Made by a program: the position numbers and the translations under genes. From Bisporella sp. PMI_857 (taxonomy: Eukaryota > Ascomycota > Leotiomycetes > Helotiales > Helotiaceae): 64,000 nt of DNA. The stretch spans positions 62,001 through 126,000 of the forward strand of contig JAJSPD010000050.1 in the NCBI GenBank assembly GCA_021307315.1, given 5' to 3'. Under the pieces are notes generated by a model. That model had not been told where the DNA came from. It did not search any database and worked only from the letters and a program-made list of their open reading frames with translations. Below are positions 33,816-46,196 of the stretch, one piece after another (position 1 is the stretch's first letter; each line of letters begins with the position of its first letter).

Positions 33816-35075
33816 TTAGACCCGGACTATTGGGCTTCGACTTCCTTCCATGCGTCGACGTTCATCTCCTAAAATCCCTCCACTACTTCCACCATCACGA
33901 GTACCTCCTGCAACAAGGTAACCATCCTGCTCTTCCTCTAGTTCGAAAGGCGTGATTGGGCCAGGGCTTCCAAGTGGTTGAAGTTTTGGGTTAAATGGTG
34001 TTCCTTCAGTATTTGTTCCACAGTGGCTAGAACTCATGGCACTGCCTGCTCCTTGGGTTTGCGTCAGTCGCGCCTGGGCGATCATATCTCGTTGATACTG
34101 TTGTAACTTTCTCTTAACATCGCTCGGCTGTCTCTCATGGCCACCTGTGCTGCTCTGGTCCCGCTTGTTGCGCTTCATGTCTCGTCCGGTAGGTAAACGT
34201 AGGTTTCCTGATGCTGCTGGCATGTTTGCAATCCCACTGGTTTGGCTGTTGAATGCGACCGGAGGTGATAACGACGGGCTTGATAATTTATAGTTGCTAG
34301 GATGATACTTGCCCATGGGCATCTGTATTGGTAATTCACCCATATCGGCAGTGTGTTGTATGACTCTAGGTGTTGAGTTCGCGGACATTGGTTCGTTCTC
34401 TTTGAATGTCACAGAAGTGCTGGAGATTGAAGAAAAGGATACTGAGTAGGAGGTAGATTGACTTGTCTCGATGCGGAGGTCGCTGGATGTTTTAGAGAAT
34501 GGATGCGTGCAGTATGGTTTAATGATTGGTTCGTGGTTCGGAAAGTATCCTCTGGTTGTATATGTCAGGGCTCTTACTATGAATCAAAATGAAATCGACA
34601 TACCCAGGCAGATCTCCTCTAGCAGAGAGCGGAGTATATACTCGTTGCTCATGAGTTGGAAGATCGATTGGGATTGGCAGGCTTCTCTTTCTCCCAGGTG
34701 TGTCATCGAATGCAGGTGGTTGTGATGTAGTGCCTAAATTACTCCGTGTTAGTGATTCCCATGTTACCTTCTAGTGCATGTGGCGGGGTAGAGGGACGCC
34801 TTTGCCGACGTGCAGGACCTACCAGTAGTGGATGGGCTGGCGCCACCTGCAGAGCCTGAACTTCCGAGGAATGAGATGTCCGAAGTCTGCTTGGTGATGA
34901 CCAGGCTCTTGAGGGTAAGAATGAAGCTATCGTCACTTTGCGAAGATTGAGCAGAATTGGTCGATTTGGTGGAAGATGAGGAGGATGTGCGCGTAAACCC
35001 AGGGCGGGATGGCTTGATCTTAGGTGACTGAGCGGAGGCTAAGAAACTGGCAGGCTTGAATGATCGGCTGGCCAT
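33816..35075 (-). CDS. Conserved low-complexity protein, function unknown
   Basis: Three exons, 35075-34823, 34733-34604 and 34551-33816, join in phase to give 372 residues. The start MASRSFKPASFLASAQSP is the first methionine that avoids a long histidine/proline leader. The N-terminal third is Ser/Thr-rich. The central block LPIPIDLPTHEQRVYTPLSA then RGDLPGGYFPNHE spans the second intron and is the part that looks conserved. The C-terminal half is polar and basic (KRNKRDQSSTGGHERQPSDVKRKLQQYQRDMIAQA, a likely short amphipathic helix), then acidic. There is no membrane segment or catalytic motif. The composition suggests a nuclear or scaffolding protein, mostly disordered. I do not know a function. 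The clean splice phases argue that it is an intact gene. Confidence 0.8.
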
Positions 35076-38000
35076 ATTTGGGGGGATGGTATGACGGGTG
35101 ACGTTCCTCCAGGGTGGTAAATGGGATTTTAGAGGGGTTAGAGGGGGGTGGTGGATCAACAACTGGGGGGGACGGCACTATGCCTGAACAGAATCACGAA
35201 GTGAGTCCCCTGAATTGACCCCCTAATGATCCCCTAAAACCTGAGGTACAGTACCTTGTGACGTCGGGCTTGCCTCGTTGCTATTCGCTCTCTTCAACTC
35301 AACCTTGGTTTCAAAGTTCGATGCTGACCGATACTGCAGTGGAGTCGGAAATATGATGCCGATAACTTTACTCGGTGGTGATCGTCGAGAAGATCCTTTG
35401 GCAACTTTGTGTACGGTATTTGTGCTGAAGGTTGAAGCTGATCGTTGCAGTACTGCAAGTAGCAAGAACTCGATGGCATGAATGAATCTGCTCCTTTAAT
35501 CTGCTGTGTGCGATCTGCTCTGGTTTTATTGATTTGATGGAAGGATAGGTTGTTTTTCTGGATGGCAAAGTGATGATGCGTATTGTACAGAACAGGTTGT
35601 AACCTGAGGCAAGGGAGGAGGAGATTTGGTGGTGGATGAAACAACAAACAAAGACTGTTCCCATACGCTAAGAGAAAGGAAGGGACCACTTTTGGTGCCG
35701 GCTATTGTTGCTCTTGTATTGTTTTTGTGAATTGTCAATTCGAATCCCGATACAGCACTGTAGCTGGCTACTCTGTGGATTTATTTTCCCAGGGTGCGCT
35801 TGTCGTCATTTTCTTTCATGAGCAGGCTAGGTTCTGCTACGTATGTGGACTAAAAGTAAACTTTACTCTCTCTGACCATGCCTCTCCTATTATAAATATC
35901 CAACGGCACGACAACTTCTTTGTATGCTTGTCAATTTCCATCGAAACAAGAGCTGTGAAGCCACAGAAGCCCCCTTGAAATATTGGTGACAATGATAGGT
36001 TGTGCAAGGCGAGGTTCGGTCTCTACTGTCGATTATTTCTTCGCTGGGCAAGCCGGCCCCACTCTGTCCACCAAATCAACAACCACAATTCTGGTAAGGA
36101 CCCTATCTTTTTCTCGCCACAGTCCTTTATCAAGAATCATCCCAAGCCTTGAAAGCCTTGTATCAGCGCCAGCTTCCTCTGATCCTTCCGTCAGCGCATA
36201 TCATTCGAGCCATTATAGCTTGAGGAGGCAGGGAGGATAGAGCTGGGAGTGCAGGAAGGGTGGATTCATGGCCCTGTGGCTTGACGGATCCGATATTCAC
36301 AAGGCAAGATCAACAGATCATCGTTTCCTTTTATCTCTTCATCGCTTCACCGCAGGCCGAAGAACGAAGCTTTTGACTTTCGCTGTGCGGTTGGAGCCCA
36401 TGCCATCAACTATGTGGGAGGGGATGCCGGATCTGCGTCATATGTGAGGAGAATTTGTGCTTGCGGCGTTTGAAACGAAAAAGTTAGCCTTGTTAATCCT
36501 TTGATTCTTGGGTGCCAAATTTGGTCTTACTGCATATATCTCCGCGGGTCAGACTGCCTCGAGGCTACCCTTCCACCAAGTGAGGTAGTGGTAAATTTTG
36601 CAAGGTTGCTTTTCATACAGAGTTTATTGATATTCTTCTTAATGTACCGGCAGGCTTAAGTTTTTGGAGAGGATATGCTTTCAATAAGTGAGAGTGAAGT
36701 GCCGCTGGACATATTCAGGGTTGTGAATTTGTTACTGTAGGATAAGCTGAAGGCAATGCGGAAGCTCCTAGTGCAAGGCACATCTTTCCTCATTCTGGTA
36801 AGGTAAATGGTAAGGATTATACAGTAGTTTGCCTCCAAGGATAATTGGCGGCGCATATCAACAATTTTCTAGCTACTTGATAGTGCAAGCATCCCAGCAG
36901 CGGCTGCCAGCCTAAAGTCTTGACAGTGGGGAGTGCACTACACAGAGTTTAGTGACAACGGTCTGGTTACCACAACGAAGGAGATTGTGGGGACGTCCTA
37001 TCTCCAAAGACAGAAACTTTGAGCACATTACGAGTAAAGTATGCAATTCTTGCTTCTCCTACATAACGTACAATACCGTACAGCCCCGAGACTGTGATGG
37101 CATCATCAAAAAGATCCAGCCCTGTGCATATGCAGATCTTTCGTAATATAACATATGTTTCTTGATGCCCGACGGCTTCCTGCATGCAGCAACATTTTGA
37201 TTCAAATTACCTTAGTGGGAGCTATATGCAATGTATCTCCATGCGGCTGCTCATGTACGCAAAGATCGGCAAGCGAGGTTAGAAAGAGCAGCAGAATGTG
37301 CTTTCCACTGATGGATGCAGTCGCCGATCTCCCAAGATATTGCATAGTTTAAGAAATATCTAGATGACAAATACTTCTCTCCACACTACGCTTCCCACAT
37401 CATGGCAAGCTGCGGGGAATACAAACAAGGGATGTGGACTCATAGCAAACTGGCTGAGAATTTTGCTAAGTGACCAGAGCGTGGGATTTGGAAAGTTGTC
37501 GATGTGTCAGTAAGGTGAAACATGTCAAGAAACTGTCAGGAGGACCAGGTTAGAAAATGTAGCAACATCTTATTCTCTATCAGGAGTAACAACAAATTTA
37601 AAACATTGATAATGAGGAGGACGTCAAAATTCATGTTCCACAACCATGTTCTTGTATACATACTGCATGCTGCTTGTCCATCAACGCGCTTTCGTCGCCA
37701 AGATTTCAACCGGAAACTGTATTACTTGCTGCACCTATCATGTTTGTTTCCCTACGTTTTCTGGGTCTGAAGTCATAATTTTAGCGATCGGAGATGGAAA
37801 ATTCAAATGCCTTATATATGGCGTTTGTTGCTTAATACCTATTGTGTTTTCCGATCAACATGGCCCGTTCAGCTCTCTTGACAAGCTCACGCAGAAAGGT
37901 TACTGTAGGTACATCAAAGTGCAAATTCAGATAATTTCATATGCGCTCTTGTCTCTATAAAAGAACATGGACGCCTCCACTTGTCTGTTCTATGAGGATA

Positions 38001-39198
38001 TCAGAGGAGCCGTCGCAAGATTCAGAGAAGAGCGCCACGTGAAACTATTAAAGCCTAGTGATGATGTACGGTTAGGTGATAGTTGAGATGGAGATGTTTT
38101 TTGGTACCCTCACCTCCTGGGTTTATCCTAGTGTGATGTGTTTATAGAAGAGGGAGGCTGTGAATTGAAAGGTATGTTAATAGCAAGTAATAATGAGGAT
38201 CATCTCAGCCACACCTGAAAAGAGCTTACTCTATATTAATTCCATCATTTGTCCTTCATAAACCCTAAGAGTCAATATTATTTCAAGTCCAAAAAATGAA
38301 TGCTCAAATTCTTGTGTATACCTTCCACTGGCTGTGGCGCATATGCAGCTCCGTTTAGTCTCCAAAGGATGGCACATGACTGAATAGTCATTGTGCAACA
38401 TCACTTGGGTAAGAACTTCCGCTCCGGACGCTTGACTTCAGAATTCTCAGCATCAAACTCTCTAAATTCTTCCAGCCAACTTCATTCCTGAACATTAATC
38501 TTGAGGCCTTTTCGAGCTTTCATCAAAGTGAAGGTGAAATGTCAGTCCAATCATAAATTTCTCTCACAGAGGCTCATTATTTACATGAGCGACTTCTCCG
38601 AGGGCATATCTACGATATTGCGGCTTAATTGCCACAAGTAGAGCTTACCCACATAAGTCAGACATATTGTAGGTTAAAAACTTCCCTTCGCTAATAGTGC
38701 TAGTCCTCAATTATATGATCTGATTCTCCACTAGTACACCTTCTATCCAATCTTCTGGCGCACAAAGTGTAAATACTGGCATGATGCCAATGACACGTGA
38801 TATTAGCAGTATGGCAATATTTTTGCCGTGTGTTGTCACGTACTAGCAATAGACACAAGCTTCTTAAAATATGGTAAGTTCGTGGTCCCGTTGTTCGACT
38901 TCGAGAATGCAGGCTCAGATCAGTGCCGATTGCCGCATTTCTGAGCGAGAGCCAAGCTTGACAATTAACGCCAATTCGCCCCTAGTTCTCCATAATCGTC
39001 ATGATTATATAAAAATATCAGCGTATATGTCCAAAGAGGCCAAGCCGGCACAATTACTTATTGGGTTTTCTTGCGCCTCATTTAAAGTCTTTCAATAATA
39101 ACAACAAATACCCCTGGGTCCTTTGGTTCTTAAGGTCATGAAAAGTGGTATCAACTAGACGACAGTTCCAATTATTTATACAATATTTTCAAGCCAGA
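35076..39198. other. Long gene-poor stretch
   Basis: About 4.1 kb without a gene that I can support. The first 700 bases are the promoter side of the low-complexity protein gene, with open frames in several directions but no family likeness. From 36.2 to 38.8 kb there are only short frames and no transposon termini that I could pair. The last part is the upstream flank of the amidotransferase-like gene. A long non-coding transcript or decayed repeat is possible but not shown. Confidence 0.45.
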
Positions 39199-40103
39199 AT
39201 GGGTTCAACTACTAAGGATGAAATTTCTAAAGTCCGGATGATGGTTATCGAGACTGACGAGCCGCATCCAGATACAATCAAAGAGCGCGGATCATTCAGC
39301 CATATCCTCTACAACCACTTCGTGAAAGCTGGAAATAACCACGATCCTCCGCTCGGCATAGAAGTCGAGCAGAGATTTGTTGTTGCTGAGAAAGGGGGCA
39401 AAGTTCCCCTGTTTGAAGAGTTCAAAGACATCAACAGCGTGCTGATAACCGGGAGTGTTTTTGATGCCTATAGTGACAATCCCTGGATACTCGAACTGCT
39501 TGTGCTCTTACAAGGTGTGTGATAACGATTACATACACCTGAAATCCAATCAGCTGACCGACTGAAGAGCTATATACCAAGCGTCCAGATATCAAGCTCA
39601 GTGGCATTTGTTTCGGTCACCAGCTCATCTGTCGGCTGTTAGGTTCGAAAGTCGAGGCAGAACCATCAGGAGACTGGGAGCTAGGCCATTGCCCCATACA
39701 ACTTACTCCAATGGGGAAACGCCTCTTCCGGACGGAAGAAGATAAAATTTATCTGCATCAGATTCATCAAGACCAGGTCGTCTCGCCGCCTTTATCTTCT
39801 TCGTCTGGCGGCCTCATACCAGAGGGTACTAAAGTACATGTTTGGGGTTCAAGCGTTCATACTCAGATGCAAGGTGTGTTCATTGCAAACAGGGTGTTTA
39901 CTACACAGGCACATCTCGCATTTGATGAGAGCATGGTGCATCGGCAGATCCAGATGCGGGTTGATAGGGGCAGTGTACAAGATATAGAGCATGCTGATCG
40001 GGCGAAGGAGACCGCGCACCTGGAGCATGATGGAAATGTTGTAGCCGCAGCTATTTTGAGGTTTCTCTATGGCGAGGATTCAGACATAGATAAGCAATAT
40101 TGA
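39199..40103 (+). CDS. Class I glutamine amidotransferase-like protein
   Basis: Exons 39199-39514 and 39568-40103 encode 283 residues. The fold is that of fungal stand-alone class I amidotransferase-like proteins (yeast YLR126C group), which are cytosolic and poorly characterised. The nucleophile motif GICFGHQL lies at 118-125 with Cys120. GDWELGHCPIQLT and the second-half strand MQGVFIANRVFTTQAH are present. The histidine is His221, but the next catalytic position, the Glu of the family GHPE motif, is Ala223 (AHLAFDE). A Glu at 226 is two turns away. If there is no compensation, amide hydrolysis should be impaired. It faces the amino-acid permease gene tail to tail across 487 bases. The start is the methionine before GSTTKDE; one 18 codons earlier is possible. 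Confidence 0.88.
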
Positions 40104-40590
40104 TATAGAGGGTTACGGGACTACCTGTGTAGCTATAGTACTACGCCAGTATATACACATCGTCGTGAAAATTAAGTAACTTCTACAATTTGCCTCTCTA
40201 ATTTACGATCAGCTCTTCCGCTCCTTTAGAAAGAAGGCGGGGATCATCTCAAATACCAAATGACTGTATTTTGATAGCAAGTAGGTGATTAACCAGAGGA
40301 CATTATGAGGGCAATGTGTAGTTGCGAAGCTTACCCGTGCCTTTGAATACATGACTTCAGTTTTGACTGGGTATATTGACCCCTAGTGCGGTTTTACTGA
40401 GCGAACAATAGGGAAAATTTTGTCCTGAGAAAGAGAAGAACATGTATCCATAGGGTGCATGTCAGTGGGACTTTGTTACCAAGATATTTTAAGCTGTATG
40501 GAGGATCAGTATCACTTCCTATTCCTTATCCAGCATATGCAAAGATCCCCAATCTATAATTGCCGCGGACAGTTGCATTCGCGTTTCGAG
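40104..40590. other. Tail-to-tail intergenic space
   Basis: 3' flanks of the converging amidotransferase-like and permease genes; nothing else seen. Confidence 0.5.
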
Positions 40591-42643
40591 TCAAATCTCG
40601 ATGATCGGCCCATCCCATTCATGCCTTCCCAACACAACATAGTAAGCCAAACCGAATATTATAATTCCGCCGGTGGCTAAAGAGCTATAGTTCATCGTTT
40701 CAGGTGCAACTGGGGTTGCAGGAGGCCAGAAACTGAAGAAAAGGATTGTCGTGAGATAGATGCAAGAGAATATATTATTTAGAACACCAATAATACCAGA
40801 GATATGCCACGGACCTATGCATCGGGGTTGTCAGCACCATATTTGATCGAATAATAGCATCGTTACTACAACCAGACGGATTAGAGTAAAAGTCAAAATT
40901 ACCCCATATCAAGCTGGTATTTTTAGTATTCACAAGAACTGGGGAGTCCGTCAAGCCCACTGAAATAGCTGAGGCTTCTGAAATTCCTCCAGTGACCCGA
41001 CGATATAGGAGCAGGCAGACACATATCAAATATGAGGTGTATAAGCCAGAGACTGAGATTGACACCACGTTGTTAAATGCTACGGCCGAGCCGATGTTTA
41101 TCAATGCCAGAAGACAAGCTATCAGAGTTGTTACGGCGATTGACCATAGAGGGACTTTAGAACGAGGATCGACCTAGGAGTTTGCAACAGTTATATCAGC
41201 TATTGCCATTCCAAGCATGTTTACATTGTACCGGATTTCAATATTCAATATTCAAAATTCCGAAACCTGGTTTACATTACCTTTTGGAGGGTTCTCCACC
41301 CAGGCAAGCCACGATCTCTTGCGAAGGACCAGAACATACGCGAAGTTGATGCCAGTAATCCAACGGTCGCAGAAAGAGCAAGTATAGTCACGAGCGCGGC
41401 CATTGTTGCTGCTCCAGCAACAGAGTGTGTGGCTTGGAGGAATACTTCCATAAAAGGATATCCCGTTTTCGTAGCGAGTACCGTTTCCAAATCTCCGATA
41501 CAGAACAGAAGTGCTATAGTCATTGCGAATCCCAAGGTGCCGTTGATCAATATACTCAGCATGATAGATCTTGGGACAACTACGGACGGGTTGTGAATTT
41601 CTTCTGACATCTGGGATCGTTGTCACTTTCATGTATATACCATTACCGTCTTGCAGTATGGGTGGTTTATGCTTACATGAAAAGCCCCGTCAGCACCTGT
41701 AGAAAAGGTCAGTTTTAGTTTTTTAGGTTATTCTACAGTGAGAAACATACCAACAAATGCAAACACATTTCCAATCAATCCCACGAAAAATGACAGTCCC
41801 TGAGTCGGCCACCCACCTCCATTATTCCATACACTGAAGACATCGGAAGCTTTGCCATGAGGTGCCAGAACAACGAGAGGCACCAGAATCACTATAAACC
41901 CGAGAATATGGAGGAAAAGAACGGTTCCTTCGAACTTCGGTAACAGCTTGCTGACGACTGTATTAATGAAAACAGCAAAAAATATTACAGCCCAGTACAG
42001 CAGTGTTCCATGCCATCCTTTCGGATTATATTCTGGCTTCGTGAGCGCAATTAGGCCTTGGAACAGGGTCCCCGTAAAGTAACCCCCTGATGCCACAGCC
42101 CCCTGCCAGCCACCGATCGTCAACCAGCCCGTGATATAACTGAGCAGTTTGGCACTGGAAGCTGGCGCAAGCATAGATACCCAGTGGTATTGTCCGCCTG
42201 ACGTCGGCGCCATTGAAACTAACTCCGAGAGCGTAGAAAAGACTGAAAGATTCCCAATCCAGACGACAATGAATCCGTAGATAATGCCAGCTGGACCACC
42301 GTTCAAGAGTCCGCTGAGAAAGAGAATCAAGGCTGCTTCCCATGTTATCAGAACTGTGCAGCTAAAGCCAAGCATGGATATCATTCCAAAATTTCGCTAT
42401 CCATTTCGAACTTCATTAGCAGAAGGTAGTGAAGCTTCTAGATTGGGCATCGCCTCGGATGATCTATGGCAGAAAATCGTAGAGATCAGGACGAACCTTG
42501 AGGACAGGCTTTTTGCCGAGCCGGACTAGGACGTCCTCATCTTTGCTACCGCTCGTTTGTGGGCCGTCAGCTGGAATGCGCACGACATTCGTAGTTGACT
42601 GCTTCACGATGCCTAACTCTTGATCGCTTGTATGGGTAGCCAT
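40591..42643 (-). CDS. APC-family amino acid / choline-type permease
   Basis: Six exons (42643-42497, 42396-41751, 41696-41677, 41610-41281, 41173-40903, 40814-40591) give 545 residues with every phase consistent. The polar N-terminus ends in GKKPVLKRNFGMISMLGFSC, the standard opening of fungal GABA/choline-type permeases. Family blocks include TWEAALILFLSGLLNGGPAG, APTSGGQYHWVSMLAP, ITGWLTIGGWQGAVASG, the 20-base exon for GADGAFH, MSEEIHNPSVVVPRSIM, and WSFARDRGLPGWRTLQKVDPRSKVPL. The end reads LAYYVVLGRHEWDGPIIEI. About 12 membrane helices are expected. It should import an amino acid, GABA or choline at the plasma membrane, with the substrate undetermined. The last exon shows that the protein is complete. 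Confidence 0.93.
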
Positions 42644-43922
42644 GGTGACTAAGTAGAAATATTATCTTGGCCCAGAGACAGAGAAAACACCAAGTTATGC
42701 GTATCTGAAAAAAAAAAAGCAATTGGAGCCCTCTGAAGGCGAAGCGTAAAGCTCAATCCAACTTTCTAACTACGTCCATATTTTGCCGAAGAGCGCACAT
42801 TGCACTTGAACGGAGATGTTTCCAGCATTCTATTGGACTGCATTCCAAATGAGGGGCTAGCTCCGATGCATTAGCTCTGTTACACTCGCTTCAGAATCGT
42901 TATCAGGCTAATTACGTACTGCGAGCAATCTATATCCATGGATACATTCCAACAATCCGTCAAGGCTCTCACGAACCCATAAGCCAAACTAGTGCTGCGC
43001 CAAATAACAAATACCGTATTTTGCGTTTATCCGGAGGTCCGCCCGAGGTAGCATCGTTCGAAAGATTCCGTCCCGAGATCGTTGTATTATGCCTTTGTGG
43101 GAACTGCTTCGTAGAGTCTACTGTCTCTAGACGTCTTATGTTGCCTCTTCGTGGCAAGCTAGAATACGAATGGCGATTTTGGTATAGAAATTAGGTATCA
43201 GATCTCTACAAACCTGTTGAGAGCGGATTTGGGCTAAAGTGAAATGATCGATTGTAGCTAGGTAAGCCTTGTCTATCTTTGATCCGCTAGCCATACAATG
43301 AAGAGGCTTAATTCAGACGTCATTACTCAACTCAGATTGCGGTAGCATATCTCTACTACATGATTGATTTTGTCCTACTTTTCAGTTGCTACTGTCTTAC
43401 CATTTTGCTTATACTTCACTTGCCCTGGCTATTCCTATCAGAAGCATGAGATTGGCTCTCAATGATAGTGATGGCATCTTGGTGTAGGTTTAGGCTCGAT
43501 GTAGCAATGTCTGAAAGCAGCTAAACGTTTTTTGGGGAATGGGCTTACTAGAGGTCTGACGACTTTAAACCTTTTCAAAGGTCCAAGAGCTTACTAGAAT
43601 TGGATTGCATGTAAATCTTCTACAGCGTATAATGATAGACGAGATAAGGTGTAAATAATAGTCTTGTAGCTACTGGAAATGGCCTGTTAATTGACTATTC
43701 AAGATGGTTCGAGGCGAGTTTACTCAGAGCTTATATTCGGTCACATATTCCAGTGTATTTGCCATTCATGATATTGACAAATTTGCTTCTAAAATCCACT
43801 TGCCAGTATCTAAATTTCATCAATTTTATCTTTATCTCCCTTGAGAGAGTTCCACTCCATGCCTAAAGTTCCAATTATGCTAGCCGCCGATGCAATGACG
43901 GCAATGTAAAACGTCTGAACTA
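42644..43922. other. Intergenic between permease start and HET relic 3
   Basis: Permease promoter region first, including an A-run near 42709-42718. No gene is recognised in the rest. Remnants of the N-terminal HET strand may extend into 43860-43922. Confidence 0.4.
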
Positions 43923-45149
43923 TTGCCTTGTAGGCTGCGAGAACCGCTGGTACGAAAATTGAAGATCAAATACCTTCGGATCGATTCATTATGCATTACC
44001 CAGGACCGCAAAACAGATTGGCAACGAGAGGTGGCGCAAATGGGAGATATCTATCGAAATGGCCGAATCGGAATCGCAACGGTTGCGAAGGATCCTACGG
44101 AAACTTCTACCCTCCAAAGCCAATTATTACCTCTATTCCCACTGGGAATATCAAAGAGTATGATTTCTCGATGGGTCAGGATGAGGAATGCTTTTTTACT
44201 TTGCCCAAGTTCTACGTTCACGATGTAGACGCTGCTCGGCTTAACTCGCGCGCATGGGTGTTGCAAGAACGATTGCTGGCCCTAACAACACTTCATTTCT
44301 ACAGAGATCGTATCTACTGTGAACAGGGGGAATATGGAGTTTTCCAGACTAGTGAAGGAACTAGTATGGTGATATTTAGTGATGTTGAGTCTCGAGTCAT
44401 ATGAGATCGATTTTTTGATACTACGCTAGTATTAGTATGAAAATTTGATCTCATATCATATATTGACAATATACTAAGCGGTTTGCCAAGGCTAGTAAGC
44501 CAGGTTAAAAAGCTACTGCAGGGGTTAATAACAAATGGAAGTAAAGCTTACTTTTTTTTAAAGAGGCTATACTTTTGTCGTATTACTAATTGGGGATAGC
44601 TTCATTTAAGGTTAGTATTATAGTATAGTATAGTATAATATAATACAAGATTTGCAAATTTTGCCGTGATGCGTATAGCTGTTTGAAATCTCATATTGCG
44701 TGGGGTATAGTATTCGAATTTAGTGGTCAATATATCGTGATAATACTAGTTCCTTCACTGGCTATGAAGGCGTAATTGTGTTCTTGAAAGACTAAAAATC
44801 TCTTCTAGAACGTTCCACAGTGGGAACTGCCCCAGTACCAGAATTAGAGATTCTTCGCTTCACGGGTCCTTACGAAACGCACCATCTTCCTTTCTCGGAA
44901 CCGGTCTCAGTAATCACTAGGCTGAAGTTACGTAAAGTACCTAAAGTGGGATCTAGGGTATACAACATGGAGAGTGCCCTCAGACACGAAGATGCTCTTC
45001 CAAAGTCCCCTTTTCGTCACCAGAAGGGCATCGAGAACCTACCTGTCCCGTTATGCTCACGGAATGACTGTCTTGAGATATTGGACGAGAATACAGAACT
45101 GGTTGGCTTGTTCTCACTAGACACTACAGATATTCCTCCAGAAACCTAG
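43923..45149 (+). pseudogene. HET-domain relic 3, interrupted by a MITE
   Basis: KIKYLRIDSLCITQD and DWQREVAQMGDIYRNGRIGIATVA are HET-domain motifs of the WIDSLCIxQD / EMGxxYxxAxxTIAA class. After a frame change, ARLNSRAWVLQERLLALTTLHFYRDRIYCEQG continues the domain (family: RAWxLQERLLSPRxLHF). The reading then enters the MITE at 44350-44760. Beyond it, 44820-45149 is open and ends LEILDENTELVGLFSLDTT, similar to HET C-terminal segments. The domain is missing its N-terminal SYxWG block. Insertion, plus at least one frame change before it, makes this non-functional. Confidence 0.75.
44350..44760 (-). mobile_element. hAT-like MITE, copy 3, inside HET relic 3
   Basis: A 411-base element in the opposite orientation to the copies at 1.4 and 6.2 kb. 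The inverted termini are agtgaaggaactagtat at the left and, read inward from the right, cagtgaaggaactagtat, which is 17 matching bases. Interior blocks match copy 1 after reverse complement: atactacgctagtattagtat, the palindromic TATA-rich core at 44610-44650, and caatatgagatttcaa. No flanking 8-base target duplication is evident. Confidence 0.8.
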
Positions 45150-46196
45150 CTTTGGTGTGCCTATATTGCTACGATCTATAACGAATTATATCGCGGCTCT
45201 AGCCCATTCTCGCGGTTAGGCTATGCGTGGCGGGTTGACCAAATCGCTGCGATTTCTGGGTTAGGGGTTGGGCCAGATTATGGACAAACGCCCCAGTCAC
45301 ATATATTAGCTTACTGCTTGATACTTACCTCTGCTGGTGCCAAAAGGCACCAATATTTCTTCTGTTTTGTTTAAAGGGAGTATCCTTTCCAGCAGTGACA
45401 AATATCCTCGACATCATACAGTCGCACTCTCCAACTTATGAGCATGGACTTTAATTCTATGACAAAGCGCGAGGCTCATTCTTGAGTTTATATGAATGAC
45501 TTCTATGTCAGATAGTGACAGAATAGAGATTGAGCATTTCAACCATGCTTCCACGCGTTTTAAGTACACGAAGGAGAGAATAAAGAAGAAAGGAAACAAA
45601 TGACGTCAAATGATTATAGGCAGAAAACATGAAATTGCATCCGTTCATAGCATCAATAGCTCAGAACTTACCATGCTTCATATTCCATTACCTAAAAAGG
45701 TATTTCATCTTGCTGTACTTGTAGAGAAGGGTGTATTAGCTGGTGGTTTCCGCTTTGTTTTGACATTTCCCATTTAGACAACCTCTCGGCTCCTCCTTGG
45801 AGCCCCACTATTTGTTAACTAATCATGCTGACTTTTGAGCTGCCAAGGACGAGAGTTTCCTCCACAATGAGGTCATTTGAGCAACCTTGATTTCGACTCA
45901 ATTTCCACAAGACACTACTCAAAACACTATCGCAGATGATTGGGTGGATAAAATATCTTGATCGTGGTGGTGGTCGAGAAGTGACGATCATCACTCATGG
46001 AAGGCGCCATGAATCACTCTATAAGGAGGCCATGAGTTCGCTGTAACAGACCACTTCCCTTGCCGCCGTTTACCCACGATTCTGCGACACCGAATTTCAC
46101 CACCCAGGGCGAACCCCACGAGCCAACGCTCTGCCATCGACATAACAAGATCATTACACAGCTCTTCGCGCGCAGACGACGAAGAAGATAAGAAAG
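45150..46196. other. Intergenic upstream of the MARVEL-like gene
   Basis: Possible decayed HET sequence at the start, then no recognisable gene. The final 250 bases are the promoter and leader of the next gene. Confidence 0.4.

Noticed and set aside
30478..35075. A metabolic gene cluster formed by transporter, regulator, P450 and SDR genes
   Set aside because: The P450 and first SDR are more than 20 kb away and broken, the regulator is dead, and no backbone enzyme is present.
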